Shown piece after piece: positions 27,536 through 35,809 of a stretch of DNA of 64,000 nucleotides. The translations under genes were made by a program, and so were the position numbers. Position 1 is the stretch's first letter; each line of letters begins with the position of its first letter. The DNA lies in assembly GCF_016650635.1 (NCBI RefSeq), contig NZ_JAEKFI010000004.1, positions 62,001 through 126,000 of the forward strand, read 5' to 3'. Under the pieces are notes generated by a model. It had not been told where the DNA came from. It searched no databases and saw only the letters and a program-made list of their open reading frames with translations. This DNA comes from Pseudomonas sp. TH43 (GTDB lineage Bacteria > Pseudomonadota > Gammaproteobacteria > Pseudomonadales > Pseudomonadaceae).

Positions 27536-27842
27536 AGAAGGCAGCGGCAACGTCTACCAAGACCTCGAATTGCCCAATGCCAGTGAAATGCAGGTCAAGT
27601 CGCAACTCGCGGCAAAGATCGGCGAGATCATCAAGGCACGCCATCTCACTCAGATTCAGGCCTCTGAAATTCTAGGGCTATCTCAGCCGAAACTTTCCGA
27701 AATGCTGCGAGGAAAATTTCGAGGCATCAGTGAGGCCAAAATGATGGAATGTCTTTCACATCTTGGGCGAGACGTGCAGATCGTCGTGAAGTCAGCCCCC
27801 CGATCAAGGAAAGAGGGGCGTATTGAGGTTGTATTCGCCTAA
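27522..27842 (+). CDS. XRE-family antitoxin, HigA-like
   Basis: A 106-residue antitoxin. Residues about 28-85 form the helix-turn-helix domain (KIGEIIKARHLTQIQASEILG, then LSQPKLSEMLRGKFRGISE) of the XRE/HigA class that pairs with Gp49-like toxins. The C-terminus (DVQIVVKSAPRSRKEGRIEVVFA) is intact. The gene overlaps the end of the decayed toxin frame, so it was co-transcribed with it. It may persist as an orphan antitoxin or autoregulator. Confidence 0.85.
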   Translation: MIEIEEGSGNVYQDLELPNASEMQVKSQLAAKIGEIIKARHLTQIQASEILGLSQPKLSEMLRGKFRGISEAKMMECLSHLGRDVQIVVKSAPRSRKEGRIEVVFA

Positions 27843-27854
27843 CACGAACACTCG

Positions 27855-28898
27855 TCAGGCGTTCTGCACCACCGCCCCACTCTCCCCTTCAACCGCCAGC
27901 CACCAGGCATCCCCGCGTTGTGGTTGAGCGATGTTGAACGCTTCCCCCATCTGCGGCGTGGTGATGGAAACGCTGCGTTCCCAAGCCAGCGCCAGAATCC
28001 GGTCAAACGGTTCATGCCAGGCATGCATCGCCAGGTCGAACGTGCCGTTGTGGATCGGAAACAACCACCTTCCTTTAAGGTCGATGTGCGCTTGCAGGGT
28101 TTCTTCGGGCTGCATGTGCACGTGCGGCCATTCGACGTTGTAGGCGCCGGTTTCCATCAGGGTCAGGTCGAAAGGTCCGTACTGTTCGCCGATGCGTTTG
28201 AAGCCGTCGAAGTAACCGCTGTCACCGCTGAAGAAGATTCGCGTATCGCCGTCGACCATCACCCACGACGCCCACAACGTGCTGTTGCCGTCGAACAGGC
28301 CGCGGCCGGAGAAGTGCTGCGACGGTGTGGCGACAAAGCGTATGCCGGCGATTTCGGTGCCCTGCCACCAGTCGTACTGGCGCACTTTGCTGGCGTCGAT
28401 GCCCCATTTGATCAGCGTATCGCCAACCCCCAGCGGGGTCAGGAAGTAGTTGGTTTTGGCGGCCAACTGCAACACAGCCTGATAGTCGAGGTGATCGTAG
28501 TGGTTGTGCGACAGGATCACCGCTTCGATCGGCGGTAGTTGGTCGATGCTGATCGGCGGCTGGTGAAAGCGTTTCGGCCCAGCCCACTGCACCGGAGAGG
28601 CGCGCTCGGCGAAGACCGGGTCGGTGATGAAGAACTTGTCGCGCATTTTCAGCAGCAGGGTCGAGTGACCGAGACGATAGATGCTGTGGTTCGGCGCTGC
28701 CAGCAAGTCCTCATGGGTCAAGGCCTGTACCGGAATCGCTGCGGCTGGACGGGTATCGCGCGGTTTATGGAAGATCATGTTCCACATGATGCGCAGCATT
28801 TTGCGCAGACCTTCGCGCTGCACCGGCGCATGGTTACGGAACAGTCCTTGATCCTGCCGCGAGGCTTCAGGTGTGGAAGCGGAATTTGAGTTGGCCAT
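27855..28898 (-). CDS. Metallo-beta-lactamase-fold hydrolase (NAPE-PLD/UlaG-like)
   Basis: A 347-residue protein. The dinuclear metal motif HxHxDH is SHNHYDHLDY (about 150-159). Further ligands are plausibly in TPSQHFSGRG and SGDSGYFDGF, and LFPIHNGTFDLA supplies the C-terminal His. This pattern fits the NAPE-PLD/UlaG-like subgroup that acts on phospholipid or lactone-type substrates. The first 40 residues are polar and without a signal sequence. It is divergent from a TetR regulator 216 bp away, which may respond to the same compound. Its exact substrate is unknown. Confidence 0.85.
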   Translation of the reverse strand: MANSNSASTPEASRQDQGLFRNHAPVQREGLRKMLRIMWNMIFHKPRDTRPAAAIPVQALTHEDLLAAPNHSIYRLGHSTLLLKMRDKFFITDPVFAERASPVQWAGPKRFHQPPISIDQLPPIEAVILSHNHYDHLDYQAVLQLAAKTNYFLTPLGVGDTLIKWGIDASKVRQYDWWQGTEIAGIRFVATPSQHFSGRGLFDGNSTLWASWVMVDGDTRIFFSGDSGYFDGFKRIGEQYGPFDLTLMETGAYNVEWPHVHMQPEETLQAHIDLKGRWLFPIHNGTFDLAMHAWHEPFDRILALAWERSVSITTPQMGEAFNIAQPQRGDAWWLAVEGESGAVVQNA

Positions 28899-29114
28899 GT
28901 CTGAGTGACTCCAGAAAAACCGCGCAATTCACGGCTTTCCACGCTGGGACGATGAATGGCCATGGCTGCACGCAGTGGCCGAACGTTCTGTTTTTTTAAG
29001 TTGCGAGGATTAACGCAACATTACACTGCTCGGTGTAGTTTCTAGGTTGCATCAAAGTAGATGACAAGTAAACTGCCAAGTGTAATTTCCACTTTTCTCT
29101 GCCGAAGCGTACTT

Positions 29115-29723
29115 ATGACAGCTCCACAGCGACTCACCGAGCGAAAACGCGAAGCGATCATTCAAGCGGCGATTGCCGAATTCCGTGCCAACGGTTTCGA
29201 AATCACCAGCATGGACAAGATCGCAGCCACTGCCGGCGTGTCGAAGCGCACGGTGTACAACCACTTCCCGAGCAAGGAGGAGTTGTTCGCCGAAATCCTC
29301 AATCAATTGTGGGCGCGGATCAGCGCAGAGATGACCGCGGTCTATTGCCCAGACCAGCCACTGCGCGAGCAGTTGCAGCAGATGTTGCTCGCCAAGTTGC
29401 AGATGATGGCCGACGACAACTTCATGGGCCTGGCACGCGTGGCAATTGCCGCAACTATCCATTCCCCGGAGCGCGCGCAGAACATGGTGGCGCGCATGGG
29501 CGAACGCGAGGAAGGTTTGACCGTGTGGATCAGAGCCGCGCAGGCAGACGGCCGACTCAAACCCGTGGATCCCGAGTTCGCCGCCCAGCAAGTGCAGGGG
29601 TTACTGAAGTCCTTCGCGTTCTGGCCGCAGATCTCCATGGGCCAACCGCCGCTCGATGCCCAGACGCAAAGCACCGTCGTGGAGTCGGCGTTGGACATGT
29701 TCCTGAACTGCTACCAGCTCTAA
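29115..29723 (+). CDS. TetR-family transcriptional regulator
   Basis: A 202-residue regulator with the N-terminal TetR helix-turn-helix (RLTERKREAIIQAAIAEF, then MDKIAATAGVSKRTVYNHFPSKEELF, about 6-54). The C-terminal ligand domain resembles the AefR-like group (WPQISMGQPPLD). ATG at 29115 was chosen because the upstream extension is not family-like. It is divergent from the hydrolase gene and is a candidate regulator of it. Confidence 0.87.
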   Translation: MTAPQRLTERKREAIIQAAIAEFRANGFEITSMDKIAATAGVSKRTVYNHFPSKEELFAEILNQLWARISAEMTAVYCPDQPLREQLQQMLLAKLQMMADDNFMGLARVAIAATIHSPERAQNMVARMGEREEGLTVWIRAAQADGRLKPVDPEFAAQQVQGLLKSFAFWPQISMGQPPLDAQTQSTVVESALDMFLNCYQL

Positions 29724-29775
29724 ATCGCCGCTCTCCTGCGCGAACCCGCGATTAAATGGCTCGGAAGGACACTGA

Positions 29776-29828
29776 TTATTCCCGTTGGAATAAATGACAA
29801 TGTCCGACAATTGACCGACGAACGGTCA
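29776..29828. promoter_or_regulatory. Two inverted repeats upstream of the diguanylate cyclase
   Basis: TTATTCC-CGTT-GGAATAA (29776-29793) and TGACCG-ACGAA-CGGTCA (29812-29828) lie 30-85 bp before the cyclase start. Each could be an operator half or a small hairpin; no regulator was matched. Confidence 0.4.
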
Positions 29829-29859
29829 GCCTGAGAAAAATACTGCAAAGTGTTTCAGG

Positions 29860-30948
29860 ATGAATTTCGCGCAGGGCATCATGGAAAACCAACGCGGCAA
29901 AGGCTTGTCATTCGCCAGACGCATTTACCTGCCACGGGTCATTGGTCTGGGCATCGGCTTTTTCAGCGTCGGCGCGGCGCTGTACCCACTGACCATGCCG
30001 AGCTGGATCTGGGCATTGCTGCTGTTCAACGGTTTCGCCTGGCCGCATCTGGCTTATCAGATCTCCACTCGCGCAGCGTTCCCTTATCAGGCCGAGCGCC
30101 GCAATCTGTTGTATGACTCGCTGTGCGGTGGCTTCTGGGCCGCGTGCTCCCAGTTCAATCCGCTGACCACCGTGACCATCCTGTCGATGATGACCATGAA
30201 CAACGTCGCCGCCGGTGGCCATCGTTTGTTCGTGTTGGGCGCCCTCGCCCAGCTCGCCGGGGTGCTGTTGGGCTGGGCGATCTTCGGTTTCAAATTCACT
30301 CTGATCACCACGCAAGCGCAAGTCTGGGCCTGCCTGCCCATGCTGACGTTGTATCCGCTGGCGTTGGGCATGGTCTGTTATCGCTTGGCGATCAAACTCG
30401 CCCAACACAAACGCGCGCTCAGCACGCTCAGCCGGACCGACAGCCTGACCGGCCTGCTCAACCACGGTGCATGGAAAGACCTGCTGCACCTGAAATTTCA
30501 GCAGTGCCGCCAGCACAACAGCCAAGCCACACTGGCATTGATCGACATCGATCATTTCAAGGTGATCAACGACAGCTACGGACATATCGTCGGCGATGCC
30601 GCACTGCAACAGTTGAGCAAAGAACTCAAAAGCCTGCTGGATGAATACGAGCTGGCCGGGCGCTACGGTGGCGATGAGTTCTGCGTGATCCTGCCGACCC
30701 TGCCACTGAGCAAGGCCGAAATGCTGATGGAGCAACTGCGTGAGACCTTGCAACAATATCGCCATCCGCAGGTGCCCGAGTTGCGAGTGAGCCTGAGTAT
30801 CGGTTTGGCGCGGTATCAAAATGCGTACAAGGATGCGCTCGACTGGCTGGACGATGCCGACAAAGCGCTCTACACCGCCAAACACACGGGTCGCAACACC
30901 GTCAGCGTAGCCCTTGGCCGACCCGAGACCGACAACACTAGCGCCTGA
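29860..30948 (+). CDS. MASE2-GGDEF diguanylate cyclase (AdrA-like)
   Basis: A 362-residue inner-membrane enzyme that would make c-di-GMP from two GTP. Residues about 15-185 are a MASE2 sensor with five or so helices (YLPRVIGLGIGFFSVG, NNVAAGGHRLFVLGAL). The GGDEF domain (about 190-350) has IDIDHFKVINDSYGH and the active site RYGGDEF. The inhibitory RxxD site normally five residues before GGDEF is absent (DEYE), so product inhibition at that site is not expected. ATG at 29860 or 29881 could start translation. The next gene is a soluble chemoreceptor, but a 190-bp gap with palindromes separates them. Confidence 0.9.
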   Translation: MNFAQGIMENQRGKGLSFARRIYLPRVIGLGIGFFSVGAALYPLTMPSWIWALLLFNGFAWPHLAYQISTRAAFPYQAERRNLLYDSLCGGFWAACSQFNPLTTVTILSMMTMNNVAAGGHRLFVLGALAQLAGVLLGWAIFGFKFTLITTQAQVWACLPMLTLYPLALGMVCYRLAIKLAQHKRALSTLSRTDSLTGLLNHGAWKDLLHLKFQQCRQHNSQATLALIDIDHFKVINDSYGHIVGDAALQQLSKELKSLLDEYELAGRYGGDEFCVILPTLPLSKAEMLMEQLRETLQQYRHPQVPELRVSLSIGLARYQNAYKDALDWLDDADKALYTAKHTGRNTVSVALGRPETDNTSA

Positions 30949-30950
30949 AA

Positions 30951-31010
30951 ACTTATACAAAACTGCGACAGACCGCCTTCTTGTACAACTTTATGAAGTT
31001 TTGTATAAGT
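30951..31010. promoter_or_regulatory. Long perfect inverted repeat upstream of the PAS chemoreceptor
   Basis: ACTTATACAAAACT (30951-30964) and AGTTTTGTATAAGT (30997-31010) are perfect 14-bp arms. Between them lie the palindrome TTGTACAA (30981-30988) and AACTT-TATG-AAGTT. The arrangement looks like a multi-site operator, and the TTGTACAA core recalls GntR-family (FCD/HutC-type) sites. It begins 3 bp after the cyclase stop and ends 128 bp before the next gene. Confidence 0.6.
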
Positions 31011-31138
31011 ATCCGGCTGTCAGTCAAGGAACGCTGGCATTGAGCAGTCACCGCCGAATGCCGTCCGTGTATTCGGCCTGCCAGCGCGGGAATAAGGACT
31101 GAATCCTTGACCTTCCCTACTTCCAGAGTACTGCGAGC

Positions 31139-32452
31139 ATGTTTTTCAACCGCCACAAGTCGGCTCTCGACGATCTGCAACACAAACTCACTGAACAATC
31201 CGGCCTGCTCGACGCGATCAATCGCTCGATGGCGGTGATTGAATTCGACCTTGAAGGCGTGGTGTTGCGCGCCAACGACAACTTCTTCAAGACCATGGGT
31301 TATGCGCCCGAACAGGTGATCGGTCAGCCGCACCGGCACTTCTGCACGCCGGAATTTGGTCGCAGCGCTCAGTACCGCGAGTTGTGGTCACGTCTGAAAA
31401 ACGGTCAGTTCCAGTCCGGCACGTTTGAACGGGTCAACAGCAAGGGTCAGCCGATCTGGCTGGAAGCCAGTTACAACCCGATCAAGGATGACGCGGGACG
31501 TGTGGTGAAAGTGGTCAAGTACGCCATGGACGTAACCGCCAAGGTGCAGCAGGAAAGTGAGGCAAACGCCAAGTTGCAGGCTATCGACCGCGCGATGGCG
31601 GTGATCGAGTTCAACCTTGACGGCAGTATTCTCACAGCCAATCAGAATTTTCTGACACGCATGGGTTACACCCTCGCCGAACTCAAAGGTAAACATCACC
31701 GTTTGTTCTGCACGCAGGCGGTGGTCAACAGCAGCGCCTATGAGGACTTCTGGCGGCGCTTGAACCAGGGTGAATTCTTCCAGGGGCAATTTGAACGCGT
31801 GGATAAACACGGGCAAACAGTGTGGCTGGAGGCCAATTACAACCCGGTGTACGACGCCGCCGGCCGCTTGTGCAAAGTGGTTAAATTCGCATCTGACGTC
31901 ACCGCCCGTGTCGTGCAGCATGAGCAGGATGCGCGCAGTGCCAGCGCGGCTTATCACATTTCGGTGGCGACCCGAAAAGTCGCCGAGCAAGGTACTGAGG
32001 TGATTCAGCAAGCTGCCAGCGAAATGCGCGAAATTGCTCAGGACATTGCCGAATCTTCAACATTGATCGCGCAATTGGGTGAACGCTCCGAACAGATCAC
32101 TGCCATCGTCAACACCATCCGCGCGATTGCCGATCAGACCAATCTGCTGGCACTGAATGCGGCGATTGAAGCGGCACGAGCCGGTGAACAAGGGCGCGGT
32201 TTTGCCGTGGTCGCCGATGAAGTGCGGCAACTGGCGGCGCGCACCAGCGGTTCGACTGCGGAGATTTCCAGCATGATCGGTTTGATTCAGAGCGAAACGC
32301 GTCAGGCGATCAAGAGCATGGACGTCACTCGAGACCGAGCGGCCGACGGCGTGGAATTGGCGAATCAGGCCGGGACGGTGATTTTGCAGATTCGCGACGG
32401 CGCCAGTGAAGCGGTGCAGGCGGTGAGCATGTTTGCCAATGAGCGCGTGTAG
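31139..32452 (+). CDS. Soluble double-PAS methyl-accepting protein (BdlA-like)
   Basis: A 437-residue protein with no membrane segment. Two PAS domains are repeated (about 22-130 and 145-252), each with AxDRxMAVIEF and a WLEASYNP or WLEANYNP motif, each followed by a PAC-type V(K/V)KYA or VKFASDV strand. A methyl-accepting signalling domain follows (about 265-437) with the hairpin tip INTIRAIADQTNLLALNAAIEAARAGEQGRGF present as its parts TNLLALNAAIEAARAGE and GRGFAVVADEVRQLA. The layout equals that of BdlA, the biofilm-dispersion protein of P. aeruginosa. Orthology was not tested. Placement next to a diguanylate cyclase fits a c-di-GMP or dispersal role. Confidence 0.85.
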   Translation: MFFNRHKSALDDLQHKLTEQSGLLDAINRSMAVIEFDLEGVVLRANDNFFKTMGYAPEQVIGQPHRHFCTPEFGRSAQYRELWSRLKNGQFQSGTFERVNSKGQPIWLEASYNPIKDDAGRVVKVVKYAMDVTAKVQQESEANAKLQAIDRAMAVIEFNLDGSILTANQNFLTRMGYTLAELKGKHHRLFCTQAVVNSSAYEDFWRRLNQGEFFQGQFERVDKHGQTVWLEANYNPVYDAAGRLCKVVKFASDVTARVVQHEQDARSASAAYHISVATRKVAEQGTEVIQQAASEMREIAQDIAESSTLIAQLGERSEQITAIVNTIRAIADQTNLLALNAAIEAARAGEQGRGFAVVADEVRQLAARTSGSTAEISSMIGLIQSETRQAIKSMDVTRDRAADGVELANQAGTVILQIRDGASEAVQAVSMFANERV

Positions 32453-32476
32453 ACGCGTTTGAATCGAGGCGCGGCC

Positions 32477-32531
32477 TTCGCGGGCAAGCCTTGCTCCTAC
32501 AGATTTTGTGGCAGCAAGGCTTGCCCGCGAA
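32477..32531. repeat. REP pair (TTCGCGGGCAAGCCTTGCTCC family)
   Basis: Inverted copies TTCGCGGGCAAGCCTTGCTC and AGCAAGGCTTGCCCGCGAA are separated by about 15 bp after the chemoreceptor gene. This is a third REP family in the window. Confidence 0.85.
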
Positions 32532-32594
32532 AAGGCCATAAACCCCGGCGCAGGGCTATAGTCATGCAACGTCCCAAGCCCCGCCGAGTGCATC

Positions 32595-33128
32595 ATGACC
32601 ACAGAAAAACCCGCAACACCTGAAACCACTCCCGTCGATCATCTGCGCTTCCATCGCCCCCACGCCCACCTCAACACAACCTTCGGCAACGACACCTTCG
32701 CGCTGCGTGCCGAGGCTTTTGCGCGATTCTTCGGCACGCCGACCTTTCTTGGCGCGCAAACCCTGATCGTGTTGCTGTGGGTTTGCCTCAACGTGTTTGG
32801 CGTGACGACGTTCGACGTTTACCCGTTCATTCTTTTAAACCTCGCCTTCAGCCTGCAATCGGCTTACGCCGCGCCGCTGATTCTGCTGGCGCAAACCCGC
32901 CAGGCTGCACGGGACAAGGCGCAATCGGATGCCGATGCGCAGCACCGTGAAGCCTTGGCCGTGGCCAACACTGAGCGGCAGGCGCAGGCCGCAAAGAACA
33001 CCGCGCAACTGCTTGAGTTGCTGGAGCAGAACACTCGCCTCACCGAAATGACCAAGAGCCTGACCGAGCGCATCGAGAGCCTGACCAGCGAAATGCATCA
33101 GCACATGAACAAGAACCCGCGCGACTGA
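32595..33128 (+). CDS. DUF1003 membrane protein
   Basis: A 177-residue protein. Residues about 50-100 contain two closely spaced hydrophobic segments (TFLGAQTLIVLLWVCLNVFG and FILLNLAFSLQSAYAAPLIL), the usual DUF1003 hairpin, followed by NxxxARDKAQSDADAQH. The C-terminal 60 residues form a charged coiled coil. Function of the family is unknown. A clear ATG follows a short leader; no partner gene is in the same transcript. Confidence 0.82.
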   Translation: MTTEKPATPETTPVDHLRFHRPHAHLNTTFGNDTFALRAEAFARFFGTPTFLGAQTLIVLLWVCLNVFGVTTFDVYPFILLNLAFSLQSAYAAPLILLAQTRQAARDKAQSDADAQHREALAVANTERQAQAAKNTAQLLELLEQNTRLTEMTKSLTERIESLTSEMHQHMNKNPRD

Positions 33129-34007
33129 TCACGGCAAACGCAATGCCCGGCCGAGCTCATCGAACAGCGTAACCACCGAGCGCAATGCCCGGCAATCCGG
33201 GCGCGTCAGCAGCCACAGCGCGGTGTCGTAACCCTGCAAAGGCTCGCTCAGGGCTTGCAGATCGTCGGTGATGAGAAAATCCGGCAATGCCGCGACCCCC
33301 AGTCCGGCGCGCACCAGTTCGGTGACTGACAGCATGCTGTTGCAGCGATAACTCGGTGTGACACCCGGCAACTGCTGACGGCGCCAGGCGATGGTCGGGT
33401 GATCAGGTAGAAAGTCGTCCGGGGCGATCCAGGTCAGTGCTGACAAATCCGCCGCGTCGACGCCTTGCAGATAGCGCGCACTGGCGCAGACCCGGTAGGA
33501 AATCTTCGCCAATTGCCGTCCGACCAGATGTTCCGGCGGTGTACGCGTCAAGCGCAGGGCGATGTCGGCATCGCGACGGCTGAGGTTGGCGAAATCGTTG
33601 GAGGTGCTCAGTTCGATGTTCAGCGCCGGGTAGTTCGGCATGAACTGCGCCAGCGCTGGCAGCAACAAACCTTGCAGCACCGAATCGGTACAGGTCAGGC
33701 GCACTGTGCCGCTGACCACTTCCCCGCCCTGCTCCACACCGATTCGCGCAGCGTCGAGCGCCTGTTCAGCGCGTTCGGCCTGCTCGGCAAGGGTTTGTGC
33801 GAGTGTGGTCGGCAAATAACCGGCGCGGCTTTTTTCGAACAACTGCTGGCCGAGAGCGGCTTCAAGACGACGCACCGCGCGAAACACCGTCGACACGTCT
33901 ACTTTCAATAGCTGCGCAGCGCGGGCCAGAGACCCGCCGCGCACGAGGGCGAGGATCAGGGCCAGGTCCGGGAAGTCGAGCTGATAGTGCGCTGGTGCAT
34001 TGATCAA
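33129..34007 (-). CDS. LysR-family transcriptional regulator
   Basis: A regulator of about 292 residues. The N-terminal winged helix reads LDFPDLALILALVRGGSLARAAQLL with recognition helix VDVSTVFRAVRRLEAALG. The C-terminal part is the usual LysR effector domain (VRLTCTDSVLQGLLLPAL onward). The start is uncertain: a TTG at 34007 gives a family-like N-terminus, while a GTG at 34079 would add 24 residues and leave only 36 bp to the divergent gene. Two AACGCCAAT direct repeats lie in the shared intergenic region, so it probably regulates the divergent amidotransferase-like gene and itself. Confidence 0.82.
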   Translation of the reverse strand: MINAPAHYQLDFPDLALILALVRGGSLARAAQLLKVDVSTVFRAVRRLEAALGQQLFEKSRAGYLPTTLAQTLAEQAERAEQALDAARIGVEQGGEVVSGTVRLTCTDSVLQGLLLPALAQFMPNYPALNIELSTSNDFANLSRRDADIALRLTRTPPEHLVGRQLAKISYRVCASARYLQGVDAADLSALTWIAPDDFLPDHPTIAWRRQQLPGVTPSYRCNSMLSVTELVRAGLGVAALPDFLITDDLQALSEPLQGYDTALWLLTRPDCRALRSVVTLFDELGRALRLP

Positions 34008-34014
34008 TTGGGGA

Positions 34015-34044
34015 AACGCCAATATTGAGTGCGTGAACGCCAAT
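34015..34044. promoter_or_regulatory. AACGCCAAT direct repeats between LysR gene and divergent operon
   Basis: AACGCCAAT occurs at 34015-34023 and 34036-34044, exactly 21 bp apart, two helical turns. It lies 72-101 bp before the divergent operon. This fits a LysR-type operator, though the palindromic T-N11-A form is not obvious. Confidence 0.45.
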
Positions 34045-34115
34045 CTATAGTGAGCCCCGGCAACCGACAACTGCGCCACAAAAGCACTTCGTCTTACTCA
34101 AGAAAAGGAAATCCC

Positions 34116-34814
34116 ATGGACGCTGTTTCCATCGCCCTGATCGGCGACTACGACCCGCAAGTGACTGCCCACCAGGCCATCCCGATTGCCCTTGGCCTGG
34201 TGACCGAACACCTTGGCCAGACGGTGCAGTTCGAATGGCTGGCCACTGAGCAGATCCACGCTGACACACCGCTACAACGCTTCGACGGTTTCTGGTGCGT
34301 GCCGGCCAGCCCTTACAAAAGCGAAGACGGTGCACTGCGCGCCATCCGCTTTGCCCGCGAACAACAGCGCCCTTTCCTAGGCACCTGCGGCGGCTTTCAA
34401 CATGCGGTGCTGGAATATTCCCGCAACGTGCTGGGTTGGGCCGATGCCGAACACGGCGAAACATCGCCAGATTCAGATCGCGCCGTGTTGACGCCGCTGA
34501 CCTGTTCACTGGTCGAAGCGGTGGACAGCATTGATTTGCTGCCCGGCTCGTTGATCGCCAAGGCGTACGAAACGTCGCAGATTCGTGAAGGCTATCGCTG
34601 CCGCTACGGTGTGAATCCGCAGTTCGAAGGTGATCTCTTCAACAATCGGCTACACGAAGTGGGTCACGATTCAGCCGGGGATTTGCGCGCAATCGAATTG
34701 AAGGATCACCGGTTTTTCGTCGCCACACTGTTCCAACCGGAGCGCGCAGCCCTCAAGGGGCAGATGCCGCCGCTGGTGCGGGCGTTTATCGAAGCCTGTG
34801 CGGAGTCGCGTTGA
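34116..34814 (+). CDS. CTP-synthase C-terminal-like amidotransferase homologue
   Basis: A 232-residue protein resembling the glutaminase domain of CTP synthase without the synthetase half. The nucleophile elbow is GTCGGFQHAVLEYSRNVLG (cysteine near 90), and the tail matches the class I fold. The catalytic His of the HPE motif is replaced: the sequence reads FQPERAAL. With Cys kept and His changed to Gln, glutaminase activity is doubtful; members are annotated as CTP-synthase C-terminal-related proteins. ATG 34116 follows AAGGAA. The stop overlaps the start of the next gene by 1 bp. Confidence 0.75.
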   Translation: MDAVSIALIGDYDPQVTAHQAIPIALGLVTEHLGQTVQFEWLATEQIHADTPLQRFDGFWCVPASPYKSEDGALRAIRFAREQQRPFLGTCGGFQHAVLEYSRNVLGWADAEHGETSPDSDRAVLTPLTCSLVEAVDSIDLLPGSLIAKAYETSQIREGYRCRYGVNPQFEGDLFNNRLHEVGHDSAGDLRAIELKDHRFFVATLFQPERAALKGQMPPLVRAFIEACAESR

Positions 34815-35128
34815 TGAAAGCAACCACGGAGTGTTTCGCAGTAATTTTCACCTCGACCCGTACCGAGGGTGATAACGGATATGCCGCAGCGGCGGAACGC
34901 ATGGGCGAACTGGTGCGCGAACAGCCTGGGTTTCTCGGTGTCGATTCGATTCGCGGGGAGGATGGCGTTGGCATCACCGTGTCGTATTGGCAGAGCGAAG
35001 CAGCGATTCTGGCGTGGCGGCAGCATCCTGAGCATCGGCTGATCCAAGCGCGCGGGCGCGAGATCTGGTATTCGGCGTTTCATACGCGGGTGTGCAAGGT
35101 TGAGCGGGAGTATCGGTTTGGGCAGTGA
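34814..35128 (+). CDS. Antibiotic biosynthesis monooxygenase (ABM)-fold protein
   Basis: A 104-residue protein of the dimeric alpha-beta barrel ABM family: YAAAAERMGELVREQPGFLG (about 24-43), then a strand GITVSYWQSEAAILAWRQHPEHR and the closing IWYSAFHTRVCKVEREY. Members degrade small molecules or haem; here the substrate is unknown. The ATG overlaps the TGA of the upstream gene (TGATG), so the two are translationally coupled. Confidence 0.83.
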   Translation: MKATTECFAVIFTSTRTEGDNGYAAAAERMGELVREQPGFLGVDSIRGEDGVGITVSYWQSEAAILAWRQHPEHRLIQARGREIWYSAFHTRVCKVEREYRFGQ

Positions 35129-35151
35129 GCAGGCTGTGTAATCAATGGCCT

Positions 35152-35235
35152 CATCGCTGGCAAGCCAGCTCCCACAGGGTATTGCGTAGCTCTGAAGATC
35201 ACGCTGTACCTGTGGGAGCTGGCTTGCCAGCGATG
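35152..35235. repeat. REP pair (GGGAGCTGGCTTGCCAGCGA family)
   Basis: Inverted copies ATCGCTGGCAAGCCAGCTCC and GGGAGCTGGCTTGCCAGCGA flank about 35 bp, between two convergent genes. Confidence 0.9.
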
Positions 35236-35261
35236 GGGCCAGAAGCTTCACCGCAAAATCC

Positions 35262-35588
35262 TCAGCCCCGCACCAGACTCCGCACCGCGACAATCTCCGG
35301 CACTTCAACCTTTTGCAGGTAAACCCGCAACGGCTCGGTGATGTTGATGCGCTCATCAATGTGCTGGTCCAGCAGCAACTGAATCAGCTCGCGTTTCAAC
35401 GTCATCGTCGTATCCGAAACCCGTGCCCAGACGAATTCACTGGCGGGAATAATGCCGTCGTCGGCCACGTCCATGCCGAACGAGTCTTCGCTGAAACGCA
35501 CGATGTATTGACCGGTCTTGCGGTTGAGGCCGACAAAACCCTTGAGGTCGTCGGCCGCCTGGCAGATGAGTTGGGAGGTGATGCGCAT
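35262..35588 (-). CDS. Hypothetical protein (108 aa)
   Basis: A 108-residue soluble protein that I do not recognise. It begins MRITSQLICQAADDLKGFVG and includes NRKTGQYIVRFSEDSFGMDV and a C-terminal VPEIVAVRSL. The start at 35588 gives the shortest sensible frame; longer starts run into unrelated sequence. It is monocistronic, between a REP pair and the divergent glpQ. Confidence 0.65.
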   Translation of the reverse strand: MRITSQLICQAADDLKGFVGLNRKTGQYIVRFSEDSFGMDVADDGIIPASEFVWARVSDTTMTLKRELIQLLLDQHIDERINITEPLRVYLQKVEVPEIVAVRSLVRG

Positions 35589-35809
35589 GGTAAACCTCAC
35601 GAAAAATGATCGATGGTTTACACGCAGGGCAACGGAGCGGCGCGCCCTCTGCCGGGACGTCTGCCGAGGGCAAGCGTACTGCAAACGGCACCACAAAAGT
35701 GCAGGAAAAATCGCTTTTAATACGTTTATGTCGGTCTGGCGATAGCAAGCAATCGATTCAGTTGTTAAAAGGTACGTCTTTGAAAATGCCCTGCGAAAGG
35801 ATCTCGAAC

